From Bog-473 sp963791995 (GTDB lineage Bacteria > Actinomycetota > Acidimicrobiia > Acidimicrobiales > RAAP-2): a DNA stretch of 64,000 nt. Below the pieces are notes generated by a model. It was not told where the DNA came from and did not search any database. It worked only from the letters and a program-made list of their open reading frames with translations. Positions 37,801-46,432 of the stretch are shown here, piece after piece (position 1 is the stretch's first letter; each line of letters starts with the position of its first letter). The stretch lies in NCBI GenBank assembly GCA_963791995.1, contig CAWBUQ010000011.1, positions 301,193-365,192 on the forward strand, given 5' to 3'. Position numbers and translations under genes: made by a program.

Positions 37801-37823
37801 TCCCGGAAAGGCGCCCTATAAGA

Positions 37824-39023
37824 ATGTCCCCCATCGTGACTGACGTAGAGCGGCTTATAAACCACTCCACGCCGCGGTCTTCAGGGAGCAACAAACTGCT
37901 CCATCGGGTCGGTGTCCCCGCGTTGACCGTCGTCACAGTGTTGGCGAGCACTGTGTTTGGTTTGGCGCGCCCGGCCGCGGGTGACGCGATCTCAGACGCC
38001 AAGGCCAAGGCCGCCGCCATCGAATCGCAGCTCACCCAGGCGCAGAACCAGATGTCCGCGTTGAGCCAGCAATACGACGAGGCGAAGTTCCATCTCGGGC
38101 AGATCAACTCGAACATCGCCACGACCCAGGCCAACATCGCGTCCGACCAGGCGCAGGTGTCGAAGGACAAGAGCACCCTTTCCAAGGCTGCGGTGGCCAA
38201 CTACATCTCCGACGGCACGGCCGCCGAGCAGAACTCCATTTTCAGCGGGAGCCAGGAGACGGCCGGCGCCAGCACCGAGTACAACCAGATCGCCGAGGGT
38301 GACATCTCCCTCGCCGTCGACAACCTGCACACCGCGGAGAACACGCTCAACGCGCAGGAGTCGCAACTGCAGAACGAGCAGCAGCAGGCGCAGACACAGG
38401 TGACGGCTGAGCAGAACGCAGTGGCGCAGAACGCACAGGCCGTCTCCGAGCAGAAGTCGGCGCTGGCGCAAGAGCAGGGTCAGATTGCCCAGCTCGTCCA
38501 GGAACAGCAGCAGGCCGAGGCTGCAGCGGCTGCCAAGGCCGCTCAGGAGAGGCAGCAGGCGGCCGCCGCTGCCGCCGCCGCCGCCGTGCACCCCGCCAGC
38601 TCCTCGGGCGGTGCCAGCCTGGCCGGGCTCTCCCAGGCGGCACCCCCGCCGAGCTCGCCCGGCGGCGCCGGAGCGGTGCAGGCGGCCGAGAGCCAGATCG
38701 GTGTCCCCTACGTGTGGGGCGGCGAGTCCCCCAAGGGCTCGGGCAGCCCCGGCTTCGACTGCTCGGGACTGACGGCGTGGTCCTGGGGCCAGGTGGGCGT
38801 CGGCCTCCCGCACTACTCGGGCGCCCAGATGTCCGACTCGACGCCCGTTCCGATCAGCGACCTCCAGCCCGGCGACCTGCTCTTCTACGGCCCTGGGGGC
38901 TCGGAGCACGTCGCCATGTACGTCGGCCCCGGCACCATGATCGAGGCCCCGTACACCGGCGCGTCGGTCTGGCTCGCCCCGCTCCGTCTCGGAGATGGCT
39001 TCGTGGGAGCCGGCCGGCCCTAG
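37824..39023 (+). CDS. Secreted NlpC/P60 peptidoglycan hydrolase with coiled-coil region
   Basis: 399 residues. A signal sequence (VPALTVVTVLASTVFGLARP) is followed by a long coiled coil rich in Gln/Ala/Lys (residues about 55-255), a Gln/Ala/Pro linker and a C-terminal NlpC/P60 domain. The catalytic cysteine is in GFDCSGLTAWSW, the histidine in GSEHVAMYVGP, and the third polar residue is near IEAPYTG. The family cleaves D-Glu-mDAP bonds; coiled-coil versions act in cell separation (RipA-like). A GC-rich hairpin follows the stop. Confidence 0.93.
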   Translation: MSPIVTDVERLINHSTPRSSGSNKLLHRVGVPALTVVTVLASTVFGLARPAAGDAISDAKAKAAAIESQLTQAQNQMSALSQQYDEAKFHLGQINSNIATTQANIASDQAQVSKDKSTLSKAAVANYISDGTAAEQNSIFSGSQETAGASTEYNQIAEGDISLAVDNLHTAENTLNAQESQLQNEQQQAQTQVTAEQNAVAQNAQAVSEQKSALAQEQGQIAQLVQEQQQAEAAAAAKAAQERQQAAAAAAAAAVHPASSSGGASLAGLSQAAPPPSSPGGAGAVQAAESQIGVPYVWGGESPKGSGSPGFDCSGLTAWSWGQVGVGLPHYSGAQMSDSTPVPISDLQPGDLLFYGPGGSEHVAMYVGPGTMIEAPYTGASVWLAPLRLGDGFVGAGRP

Positions 39024-39035
39024 CGGTTCAGGGAC

Positions 39036-39070
39036 CCGCTCTGGGGGGACCTCCAGGAGCCCCGGAGCGG
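39036..39070 (+). terminator. Hairpin after the NlpC/P60 gene
   Basis: CCGCTCTGGGG pairs with CCCCGGAGCGG (one G-T pair) around 13 bases, 13 bases after the stop codon. There is no following T-run, so it may be a processing or Rho-linked end rather than a classical intrinsic terminator. Confidence 0.4.
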
Positions 39071-39158
39071 CCCACCCGACCGACCCCGGAGATACTCGGC
39101 TCCCCTGCCGTCCTAACCTGGCACGAGCCGGGCGAGATCTCGCTCGAGTCGAGCAACC

Positions 39159-40034
39159 ATGCATCCCATCCCCGTCGCCTTCCACATCGGCCCCCTCGAG
39201 GTCCACACCTACGGCATCGGCCTGGCGATCACCTTCTGGTTCGGGTTCACCTACTTCGAGCGCCGGCTGCGCAAGAACGGCTACCCCACCGACTGGTTCT
39301 TGCCTGTCTTCTTGTGGATCATCCTCGCCGCGATCGTCGGCGCGCGGGCGATGCACGTGCTCACCAACCTGAGCGCCTACACGCACGACCCCTCCGGGAT
39401 CTTCGCGGTCTGGCACGGCGGGCTCTCGTCCTTCGGGGGCATCATCGCCGCCGTCCCCACCGGGATCGTCCTGACCAGGCGCCGCTGTCCCGAGCTCCCG
39501 CTCGGACGCGCCCTCGACCTGGCCGTGCCAGTCCTCCTGGCCTGCTGGGCGATGGGCCGCCTGCTCGGCCCACAGCTGATGTACGCCGGCGGCGGGCACC
39601 CGACGCACCAGTGGTTCGGCATGTACTACGCCGGCCAGAAGGGTCCGCGGCTGCCCGTGCCGATCTTCCAGGCGCTCGAGGACTTCAGCGTGTACCTCAT
39701 TCTCATCGCCATTGAGCGCGCCCTCAATCGTTGGCCCGACGGCGCGCCGCGCGTCGGCTATCCATCCGGGATCGTGTTGGGCACCGGCATGATCCTCTGG
39801 GGCATCGAGCGCTCGCTCGACGAGCACCTGTGGCTCGGAGAGGACGGCCGCCTCGGGTCGGACCTGGTCCAGTTGGCGGGGATCGCGTTGGTGCTCGGCG
39901 GCATCGTCATCCTCGTGCGCACCCGCGGGCGTTGGAAGCAATGGCTCACGACGAATCACTCGCCGGGTCTCACCGAGCCCGAGGGCGACGGCGTGGTGAC
40001 CAAAGATCCGGCGGACCAACCCCAACCGGCCTGA
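39159..40034 (+). CDS. lgt: Prolipoprotein diacylglyceryl transferase-like membrane protein
   Basis: 291-residue integral membrane protein matching Lgt, which adds diacylglycerol to the lipobox cysteine. Start HPIPVAFHIGPLEVHTYGIG and the segment AVWHGGLSSFGGIIAAVPTG are typical. The normally strong Lgt signature (G-R-x-G-N-x-x-N-x-E) reads GRLLGPQLMYAGGGHPT here, lacking the conserved Asn and Glu; later, PVPIFQALEDFSVYLILI resembles the P-x-x-x-Y-E region. It may therefore be a diverged or non-canonical Lgt, or an Lgt-fold paralogue. A cytosolic tail of about 40 residues ends the protein. Confidence 0.75.
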   Translation: MHPIPVAFHIGPLEVHTYGIGLAITFWFGFTYFERRLRKNGYPTDWFLPVFLWIILAAIVGARAMHVLTNLSAYTHDPSGIFAVWHGGLSSFGGIIAAVPTGIVLTRRRCPELPLGRALDLAVPVLLACWAMGRLLGPQLMYAGGGHPTHQWFGMYYAGQKGPRLPVPIFQALEDFSVYLILIAIERALNRWPDGAPRVGYPSGIVLGTGMILWGIERSLDEHLWLGEDGRLGSDLVQLAGIALVLGGIVILVRTRGRWKQWLTTNHSPGLTEPEGDGVVTKDPADQPQPA

Positions 40035-40306
40035 GCGCGCCGCGCGCCTTCGGGTGCTCCGCCCGACGCTGGTTCGACCACCTCGCGAGGGAGTGCGGCA
40101 GCGAGGCAGAGATGTGGTGCAGCTAGTCGATCGCGCAGGTGCGAGACGAGCGCGGAGCGGGTCCGGGTGCGATCACCCCGGCGCTCAATCGCAAAGATGT
40201 CCCCGTCCCGGAAGATCCAGCCCACTTCGCGCCATGGGCGGATCTCGTGGATGCTCTCGCCGGGTGCCCCTCTGGCTACGGAAGTCTCGTCCGTTCGTGT
40301 CCTCAT
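39956..40306 (-). CDS. Doubtful small ORF overlapping the end of lgt
   Basis: A 116-codon frame with a good ribosome-binding site (AAGGGGAG nine bases upstream of its ATG). Its first half (IHEIRPWREVGWIFRDGDIF) is protein-like, but the second half has low G+C third positions and runs into lgt on the other strand, so a real gene would have to be shorter or frameshifted. I do not recognise it. Confidence 0.25.
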   Translation of the reverse strand: MRTRTDETSVARGAPGESIHEIRPWREVGWIFRDGDIFAIERRGDRTRTRSALVSHLRDRLAAPHLCLAAALPREVVEPASGGAPEGARRAQAGWGWSAGSLVTTPSPSGSVRPGE

Positions 40307-40603
40307 CGGTCCGCTCCCCTTTCCTCCGTCGTTCCGACCCCGCCTCTGGAAGGGGAACGGCCGGTGGCGCCCGCACCTTGCGCTCCCGGTCTGGGACGGA
40401 AATCCCGACTCTCAGGCGAGGCAGCGAGATCGCCGAAGGCTGCACCTCAGTTGCAACGAATTTGCGGCATCCGGTGCAACCCACGCGCCGTATACGCGTT
40501 GTAAGGGCGCTAGACCCCGATCATCTGAGACCCGCGTAGGACCGGCTTTCCTCAAGCCTTCTCCTGGTGAAACCGATACGGCGGGAGGGAGTAGAGGTGA
40601 GCA
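40035..40603. other. 569-base spacer between lgt and the next gene
   Basis: Apart from the doubtful minus-strand frame ending inside lgt, nothing convincing is seen. Third-position G+C bias is weak in every frame. An imperfect ACGCG/CGCGT inverted repeat occurs near 40486-40502. No tRNA-like fold or T-loop with a matching stem was found. Confidence 0.5.
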
Positions 40604-40939
40604 ATGGCCACCGTGCAGCAGTGGGTGCGTATGACGAACGACAAGATGTGGACCGAGGACGAGAAGAAGGAATGGCTCGCCGCCCACGGTGAGGAGGCCA
40701 CCCACGTGGTCACCTTCGAGCCCATGTACCAGATCGAGGTGTGCGTCCCGCCGTGGGAGCATGCCGACCGCCAGATCGCACGCTCGGCCGTGGCATGGGG
40801 CAAGAACATGCGCCGGCTGTTCGACGTCGACGGCGAGCATCCGGGCGGGGCCACGGTCGTCGCCGCCCACCACGAGGGCAACGCGCTCGAGATCTATATG
40901 ACGGCGCAGCGGCTCCCGCGCCTCCACCGCCTCGTCTGA
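40604..40939 (+). CDS. Conserved hypothetical protein, 111 residues
   Basis: Not recognised. The ATG has a clear Shine-Dalgarno region (GGAGGGAGTAGAGGTGAG) upstream and strong G/C third positions, so it looks like a genuine gene. The sequence is soluble and mixed alpha/beta by eye (MTNDKMWTEDEKKEWLAAHG, ATHVVTFEPMYQIEVCVPPW, ADRQIARSAVAWGKNMRRLF), with a single cysteine and no membrane segment. It is isolated: 570 bases of spacer upstream and a convergent SDR gene downstream. Confidence 0.7.
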   Translation: MATVQQWVRMTNDKMWTEDEKKEWLAAHGEEATHVVTFEPMYQIEVCVPPWEHADRQIARSAVAWGKNMRRLFDVDGEHPGGATVVAAHHEGNALEIYMTAQRLPRLHRLV

Positions 40940-41054
40940 CGCGCACCCGGCCAGAGTCCTCACGCAGGACCGCCCAGAGCCCTGGCTCGACACTGCGCCG
41001 ATGCCCCGGCACCGGTGAGCGCTCCCTCGGAAGGGGAGGAGCGCGGCCCCCGCC

Positions 41055-41963
41055 TCAGGTGTTCGGCTCGTCCCCCGACGCGGCGGCCTGACGGATCGCC
41101 TCGATCCGGTCGAGCATCGGCATCCGCTCTTGACCGATGTTCGAGTCGAGCCGCTCGTCGATCTCCTCGGGCGTCCACCGCCCCTCCGCCCACATCGCCC
41201 GGACCTCGGTGGGCTGGTTCCACACGGCGATCTTCGAGCCGACGACCGTGTAGACCTGACCGGTGATGTGCGTCGCCTTGTCGCTCAGCAGGTAGACGAC
41301 CATCGGCGCCACGTCCTCGGGATCGCCCATCTCGGCGAGCTCGGACGGCACGTTCGCCGACATGCGCGTGCGGGCGACCGGCGCGATGGCGTTGGCCGTG
41401 ACGCCGTAGCGGTGCAGGCCGACTGCCGCCGAGCGCACCAGCGACACGATGCCTCCCTTGGCGGCCGAGTAATTCGCCTGGGCCACGCTGCCCTGGAAGG
41501 CGCCCGAGGTGAAACCGATCAGCGCACCGCCGCCTTCCTGCTTGCGCATCACGGCCGCCGCGGCGCGGAACACGGTGAAGTGGCCCTTGAGGTGCGTGGC
41601 GATCACGGCGTCCCACTCGTCCTCGGCCATGTTGAAGAGCATGCGTTCGCGCAGGATGCCGGCGACCGCCACCACCCCGTCGATGCGGCCCCACGTCTCG
41701 ATGGCGGTGGCGATCAGGCGCTCACCGGACTCCATCCTGGAGATGTCGTCTGCCACGGCGACGGCCTGGCCGCCGGCTGCGGCGATCTCGGCCACCACGG
41801 CGTCGGCCACCTCGCTGCTCGGGTCCTCGCCGGCCATGCCCACGCCGTAGTCGGCGACGAGCACCTTGGCCCCCTCGGCGGCCGCTGCCAGGGCCACGGC
41901 ACGCCCGATCCCACCGCCACCGCCCGTGACGGCGACGACCTTCCCTTCGAGGAACCCAGCCAT
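41055..41963 (-). CDS. Short-chain dehydrogenase, hydroxyacyl-CoA or hydroxysteroid type
   Basis: 302-residue Rossmann-fold SDR. Cofactor motif KVVAVTGGGGGIGRAVALAA, NAG-like motif VVAVAGILRERMLFNM, catalytic serine region IGFTSGAFQGSV and YxxxK in AQANYSAAKGGIVSLVRSAA. The C-terminal extension (NQPTEVRAMWAEGRWTPEEI) resembles the 17-beta-HSD4/MFE-2-like group that oxidises 3-hydroxyacyl-CoA of branched or steroid side chains. Starts 61 bases from a KstR-like palindrome shared with the divergent acyl-CoA ligase gene. Confidence 0.9.
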   Translation of the reverse strand: MAGFLEGKVVAVTGGGGGIGRAVALAAAAEGAKVLVADYGVGMAGEDPSSEVADAVVAEIAAAGGQAVAVADDISRMESGERLIATAIETWGRIDGVVAVAGILRERMLFNMAEDEWDAVIATHLKGHFTVFRAAAAVMRKQEGGGALIGFTSGAFQGSVAQANYSAAKGGIVSLVRSAAVGLHRYGVTANAIAPVARTRMSANVPSELAEMGDPEDVAPMVVYLLSDKATHITGQVYTVVGSKIAVWNQPTEVRAMWAEGRWTPEEIDERLDSNIGQERMPMLDRIEAIRQAAASGDEPNT

Positions 41964-42023
41964 CGTCGACTCTCCCGATCTCTCCGTGCGACCCTCGTCG
42001 GGGCCCCGTAAATTGCCGTAAGT

Positions 42024-42037
42024 TAGAACACGTTCTA
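42024..42037. promoter_or_regulatory. KstR-like operator between SDR and acyl-CoA ligase genes
   Basis: TAGAACACGTTCTA fits the published KstR consensus TnnAACnnGTTnnA exactly and sits midway in the divergent promoter region, 60-65 bases from both start codons. The extended 16-mer differs by one base from the reverse complement of the site at 51112-51127. KstR is a TetR repressor released by CoA thioesters of cholesterol intermediates in mycobacteria; the ligand here is unknown. Confidence 0.7.
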
Positions 42038-42101
42038 GCCTGCGAGCGGCGGGGGCTGCCATTCGCCCGCGCCTGATCACGAGCGTGCAAGGAGACTGCT
42101 G

Positions 42102-43655
42102 ATGGGTGACCTCGGCTTCTGGGCGCTGGCCCAGGAAGACCCCGACTACCTGGCCCTGGTGACCCCCGAGGGCGACGAGGTGAAAGCGGGCGAGCTCTTG
42201 GGTCGGGCCAATCAGGTGGTCCACGCGTTGCGCGCGCAGGGCTTCGAGGTCGGCGACGTGGTGGCCACGTTGCTGCCGAATTGCGCCGAAATGATCGAGG
42301 TCTATCTGGCCGCCCTGCAGGCCGGTTGGTACCTGGTCCCCATCAACCACCACCTGGTTGCTCCCGAGGTGGCCTACGTCGTGAAGGACTCGGGGGCCAA
42401 GGCGTTCATCGCCCACGAGCGCTTCGCGGACGTCGCCACCGCGGCGGCCGACGAGGTGGGGCTGGACTCGGCCGGCCGCCTCGCCGTGGGCGACGTGCCG
42501 GGTTTCGCCTCGTACGCCTCCTTGCGCGACGCGCAGCCCACGTCGTTGCCCGAGGACAGGACCATCGGCGACGTCATGAACTACACCTCGGGGACCACAG
42601 GCAACCCCAAGGGCATCTACCGAAAGCTCATGGGCGTGACCCCCGAGCAGGCCGCGCTCGGGCTGTCCGGACTGCTGTTCCTCTTCGGCATCCAGCCCCA
42701 GGACGACAACGTCCACATCATCGGCTCGCCGCTGTACCACACCGCCGTGCTGCGCTTCGGGAGCGCCTCACTGCACCTCGGGCACACCGTGGTCCTCATG
42801 GACAAGTGGCTCCCAGAGGACATGCTGCGGCTGATTCAGGAGCAGCGGGTGACGACGTCGCACATGGTGCCGACCCAGTTCCACCGGCTCCTGGCTCTGC
42901 CCGAGGACGTGCGCACCAAGTACGACGTGTCCTCGCTGCGTCACATGATCCACGCGGCAGCGCCGTGCCCGGTCGACGTGAAGCACAAGATGATCGCCTG
43001 GTGGGGCAACGCGGTGGACGAGTACTACGCGGCGAGCGAGGGCGGGGGGACGCTGGTCAGCGCGGAGGAGTGGTTGCAGAAGCCGGGCACGGTCGGCAAG
43101 CCGTGGCCCATCAGCGAGATCGCCATCTTCGACGACGACGGGAACCGTCTTGAAGAACCCGGCGTCATCGGCACGGTGTACATGGCCATGCAGTCCGCCG
43201 ACTTCGAATATCACGGTGACAAGGAGAAGACGAAGAAGAACCGCATCGGTGCCTTCTTCACCGTGGGTGACGTGGGCTTCCTCGACGAGGACGGCTACCT
43301 CTTCCTGCGTGACCGCAAGATCGACATGATCATCTCGGGTGGCGCCAACATCTACCCGGCCGAGATCGAGAGCGTGCTCCTCTCACACCCCAAGGTGGGT
43401 GACGCCGCCGTGTTCGGCATCCCCCACGAGGACTGGGGCGAGGAGGTCAAGGCGGTGATCGAGCCGGCCGAAGGTGTCGAGGCGAACGACGAGCTCGCCG
43501 CGGAGATCCTCGCTTTCTGCGCCGGCAAGCTGGCGAAGTTCAAGACGCCCAAGACGATCGACTTCACCGACGAGATGCCGCGCGACCCCAACGGGAAGCT
43601 CTACAAGCGCAAGCTCCGCGACCCCTACTGGGAAGGCGTGCAGCGGTCGCTCTGA
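42102..43655 (+). CDS. Acyl-CoA synthetase (FadD-type)
   Basis: 517-residue ANL-superfamily ligase forming acyl-CoA via an acyl-adenylate. AMP-binding P-loop VMNYTSGTTGNPKGIYRK, EYYAASEGGGTLVS (A5-type motif), FTVGDVGFLDEDGYLFLRDR and the hinge-proximal lysine region PRDPNGKLYKRKLRDPYW are all present. It has a good AAGGAG six bases from the ATG. Sharing a KstR-like operator with the SDR suggests it activates a steroid- or branched-acid substrate; related mycobacterial ligases (FadD3/17/19 type) do so. Confidence 0.92.
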   Translation: MGDLGFWALAQEDPDYLALVTPEGDEVKAGELLGRANQVVHALRAQGFEVGDVVATLLPNCAEMIEVYLAALQAGWYLVPINHHLVAPEVAYVVKDSGAKAFIAHERFADVATAAADEVGLDSAGRLAVGDVPGFASYASLRDAQPTSLPEDRTIGDVMNYTSGTTGNPKGIYRKLMGVTPEQAALGLSGLLFLFGIQPQDDNVHIIGSPLYHTAVLRFGSASLHLGHTVVLMDKWLPEDMLRLIQEQRVTTSHMVPTQFHRLLALPEDVRTKYDVSSLRHMIHAAAPCPVDVKHKMIAWWGNAVDEYYAASEGGGTLVSAEEWLQKPGTVGKPWPISEIAIFDDDGNRLEEPGVIGTVYMAMQSADFEYHGDKEKTKKNRIGAFFTVGDVGFLDEDGYLFLRDRKIDMIISGGANIYPAEIESVLLSHPKVGDAAVFGIPHEDWGEEVKAVIEPAEGVEANDELAAEILAFCAGKLAKFKTPKTIDFTDEMPRDPNGKLYKRKLRDPYWEGVQRSL

Positions 43656-43691
43656 GCCCTGAGGCACCGATCGGAGACCCGGTCGTGACGC

Positions 43692-44138
43692 CTACGTCGG
43701 CTTGGCCAGCGCCACGATCGCTCGCGCCACCCGGATCGGCCCACGCCGGAAGGGACTCCACCTGCCCTTGAGCGCAACGGGACGCTCCTCGGGCACGAAC
43801 AACATGAGCTGAATCTGGCCGGCGTTTCGATGGAGCGAGGCCCGGAACGTCCCGCGGCCGGCCTCGAGCAGTTGGCCCCCCTTCGTCCCGTTCCGGTTCG
43901 ACGCGAACAGACGGACGCCGTGCGCATCGGTCTGCACCAGGACCCAGCGGGGCAGTTGCGGGGGCAATGAGCCCATGTCCGCGGCGCCTGCCGCGGCGGG
44001 CGACCCGACAGCACCGGCTCCCATGACGCCGACGACGAAGGAGGTCATCTTGGCCAGCCGGTGCGTATCCCAGGAGCGGAACAGCGCCGTGCGTGCCTCG
44101 TCGTTCCCGTGCGCCGGGTGCCGGATTTGTTCGGCCAC
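43692..44138 (-). CDS. Hypothetical protein, 148 residues
   Basis: Not recognised. From a GTG three bases past the stop of the LLM gene it reads AEQIRHPAHGNDEARTALFR, a central Gly/Ala hydrophobic stretch (KMTSFVVGVMGAGAVGSPAA) and a C-terminal beta-like part (RWVLVQTDAHGVRLFASNRN, ASLHRNAGQIQLMLFVPEER). The C-terminal part resembles small PH- or SHOCT-like domains that read out lipid surfaces, but no assignment is made. Tight spacing to the LLM gene implies an operon. Confidence 0.55.
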   Translation of the reverse strand: MAEQIRHPAHGNDEARTALFRSWDTHRLAKMTSFVVGVMGAGAVGSPAAAGAADMGSLPPQLPRWVLVQTDAHGVRLFASNRNGTKGGQLLEAGRGTFRASLHRNAGQIQLMLFVPEERPVALKGRWSPFRRGPIRVARAIVALAKPT

Positions 44139-44140
44139 CG

Positions 44141-45085
44141 CTAGCTCTGCGGCCCGGGTGAAGCGAGGCCGGCGTCGGCCGTGCGGAGATGGCCTACGAC
44201 GGGTGCGAACGCAGGGATGGTCCGCACCGTGTAGTACTCGATCCCCCACCGCCGCCGGCACCTCTGCAGGTGCTCCGAGATCTCCTCGTGGGTGCCGAAG
44301 CAGAGAAACGGTGTCGCCAGGACGTCGGAGAGCGCCATCCCTTGGCGTCTGGCGATGTCCTCTGCCACCGCTGCCCGGTCCCCGGTGACGACGACCGCTT
44401 GGACCAGTGCATGCAGTCCGACCGAGCGTCCAGTGGAAGCAGCGGCGTCTCGGATCCACCCGACCGTCTGATCCAACCGCGCCGCCTCCCACCTGACCTC
44501 GTGATGCTGTCCGTCCTGGAGCGTCCGACCCAGCATCGTGGGCGCCACGATGTCGGCATGCGTCGCCGCGTGCGCCAGGGCGGCCCTGCCGTTGACCCCG
44601 ACCAGGATCGGGAGGTGCTCCTGCTTCGAGCGAAGAGTTCGGGCGTTCTCCAATGTGTAGTGCCGACCGTGCACGCTGGTGGGGCGACCGTCGAGGAGGG
44701 AGCGCAGGATCGCAACGGACTCGGCGAGTCGATCCTTGCGTACGGCCGGTGGGTCGAAAGGGATCCCCGCCGCGGCGTATTCGGTGAACGAGTGGCCGGC
44801 TCCCATCCCGACCTCGAGACGGCCGCCGCTGGCATGGTCGAGGGTGGCCAGCTCTTGCGCCAGGACGACGGGATGACGAAGGTCGTTGTTCAGCACGAGG
44901 GTGCCCAGGCTGATTCGCTCGGTGACGCTTGCCGCTGCCGCCAGTGCGGCGAGCGGGCCGACCTCTGCTCCGATGTGGTCGCCGACTTGGAAGATGTCGA
45001 ACCCCGCGCCCTCGGCATTCTTCGCATCCTCGAGGACCCCTTCGAGTGCATGCGCCGTGCTCTGGAAACCGAACCTGAACGCCAT
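44141..45085 (-). CDS. Luciferase-like (LLM class) F420-dependent oxidoreductase
   Basis: 314-residue TIM-barrel flavin/F420 enzyme. Typical landmarks are FRFGFQSTAHALEGVLEDAK, GFDIFQVGDHIGAEVGPLAA, SLGTLVLNNDLRHPVVLAQE, DHASGGRLEVGMGAGHSFTE and LPILVGVNGRAALAHAATHA. The HASGGR-EVGMGAG pattern is that of F420-dependent mycobacterial-type members. ATG 45085 was taken because the first beta strand begins right after it. Substrate unknown; it is followed by a tightly spaced hypothetical gene. Confidence 0.9.
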   Translation of the reverse strand: MAFRFGFQSTAHALEGVLEDAKNAEGAGFDIFQVGDHIGAEVGPLAALAAAASVTERISLGTLVLNNDLRHPVVLAQELATLDHASGGRLEVGMGAGHSFTEYAAAGIPFDPPAVRKDRLAESVAILRSLLDGRPTSVHGRHYTLENARTLRSKQEHLPILVGVNGRAALAHAATHADIVAPTMLGRTLQDGQHHEVRWEAARLDQTVGWIRDAAASTGRSVGLHALVQAVVVTGDRAAVAEDIARRQGMALSDVLATPFLCFGTHEEISEHLQRCRRRWGIEYYTVRTIPAFAPVVGHLRTADAGLASPGPQS

Positions 45086-45123
45086 GCTTGCCACCGTAGA
45101 GGAGCCGGTCGCTGCCACCCGCC

Positions 45124-45864
45124 TCACTCGAGACGATCGGGGCCAGGGTGGATGGTGCGCCACTCGAGCCCGGGAAGAGGCGAGATCTCGAACGTCGCGG
45201 GCGCGAAGTCCTCGTCGAAGACGACCTCATGCATCTCCAGGGTGCGGTAGAGCGAACCTCGGTAGCGGCTGGCGGCGCGCAGGATCACGCCGCGTTCGCG
45301 GTCGATGGACAACGCGACTTCGTCTGCGGCTCCAATGACCAGACCGTGGAGGCCTCGCCCCCGCCGGCGAGGAGGCGCGGGCCGAATGCTCACGGTGGCG
45401 TCCAAGGTGTCCCGGCCGATCCACGTGCCGGCCGTGACGTCGCCGATTTCGATCAGCGGCGGATACGGCGCCGTGCGGACCAGGTACTCCCCCGGACCCT
45501 CCCCGTGGTTGGAGTGCAGCGAGCCGCCGTTGGTGATCGACCGGCCATGTCCGTTGCTCCACCACGTCGACTCGTCGAACACGACGTCGACGGTGTCTCG
45601 TCCGGCCACGAAGACGGCTCGCCTCTGTGGCCCCGCGATCCAGAGCGCCCACGCTTCGTGCAGCTCGTCGGGCCGCGGCAGCTCCGATCGCACCGTCAGC
45701 ACGCTGAAGTGCTGCCCTTCCGCTCGCCTGCGCTCGAGCTGCGCTCTCCATGCCGCGGACGAGAGGGCGGTGTCGCGCCATTCGTGCCCGGTCGCCCGCA
45801 GGGTGCGCCAGCGCGACTCCGACGTGGAGAGGAGATCCAGCGCTTCGTCGACCATGCCGGCCAC
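45124..45864 (-). CDS. Conserved hypothetical protein, 246 residues
   Basis: Not recognised with confidence. It begins MAGMVDEALDLLSTSESRWR, and has Trp-rich strands (DESTWWSNGHGRSITNGGSL, TAPYPPLIEIGDVTAGTWIG) and a C-terminal beta-rich part ending in SLYRTLEMHEVVFDEDFAPA and TFEISP. The alternating strands recall LolA/RseB-like lipid-binding half-barrels, but no signal peptide is present, so it would be cytosolic. It ends 38 bases before the LLM start on the same strand. Confidence 0.65.
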   Translation of the reverse strand: MAGMVDEALDLLSTSESRWRTLRATGHEWRDTALSSAAWRAQLERRRAEGQHFSVLTVRSELPRPDELHEAWALWIAGPQRRAVFVAGRDTVDVVFDESTWWSNGHGRSITNGGSLHSNHGEGPGEYLVRTAPYPPLIEIGDVTAGTWIGRDTLDATVSIRPAPPRRRGRGLHGLVIGAADEVALSIDRERGVILRAASRYRGSLYRTLEMHEVVFDEDFAPATFEISPLPGLEWRTIHPGPDRLE

Positions 45865-45915
45865 GGCCCAAGGTTAGGGCTGCACGGGTGCCCGACGGCC
45901 GGGCAAGCTGGACCC

Positions 45916-46398
45916 ATGGAGACCGAAGCTGGCGTCGAGCTACGCATGGAGGAGACCGGTGCGGGCCCGATCTGCCGGCAGATCCTCGGCACACTGCCCA
46001 CCTGGTTCGGCATTCCCGAGTCGGTGGCCGACTACGTGCGGGTGGCCGATGCCAATCCGACCGTCGTCGCCGCCGTCGGCGGGACCGACGTGGGTATCCT
46101 CACGCTCGTCGTCCATACGCCGTCGGCAGCGGAGATCTACGTCATGGGCGTCCTTCCCGAACACCACCGCCGCGGCGTCGGCCGCGTCATGGTGGCCGAG
46201 GCGGAAACCTGGCTGGCGGGGCGGGACATCGAGTACCTCCAAGTCAAGACGCTCAGCCCGCGTCATCCCGACCCCGGTTATGCCAAGACCCGCGCCTTCT
46301 ACGTCGCCGAGGGATTTCGGCCACTCGAGGAGTTCCCCGATCTGTGGAGCGCCGACCAGCCGGCCCTCCAGATGATCAAGACGATCCCTCGGCGCTGA
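45916..46398 (+). CDS. GNAT-family N-acetyltransferase
   Basis: 160 residues. Motif A for acetyl-CoA is VMGVLPEHHRRGVGRVMVAE, preceded by strand GTDVGILTLVVHTPSAAEIY; motif B covers YAKTRAFYVAEGFRPLEEFP. A small-molecule or protein amine acceptor cannot be chosen. Divergent from the preceding hypothetical gene across 51 bases. Confidence 0.9.
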   Translation: METEAGVELRMEETGAGPICRQILGTLPTWFGIPESVADYVRVADANPTVVAAVGGTDVGILTLVVHTPSAAEIYVMGVLPEHHRRGVGRVMVAEAETWLAGRDIEYLQVKTLSPRHPDPGYAKTRAFYVAEGFRPLEEFPDLWSADQPALQMIKTIPRR

Positions 46399-46432
46399 GC
46401 GGCCGGCGCCTCGGCCCACCTACCATCGGCCC

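Noticed and set aside
36864..37823. Search for a c-di-AMP (ydaO) riboswitch before the NlpC/P60 gene
   Set aside because: The leader is short and lacks the conserved G-rich and CGGG core elements of that class.
40035..40140. GGTTCGACC-like T-loop sequence, considered as a tRNA or tRNA remnant
   Set aside because: No matching T-stem, anticodon arm or acceptor pairing could be drawn.
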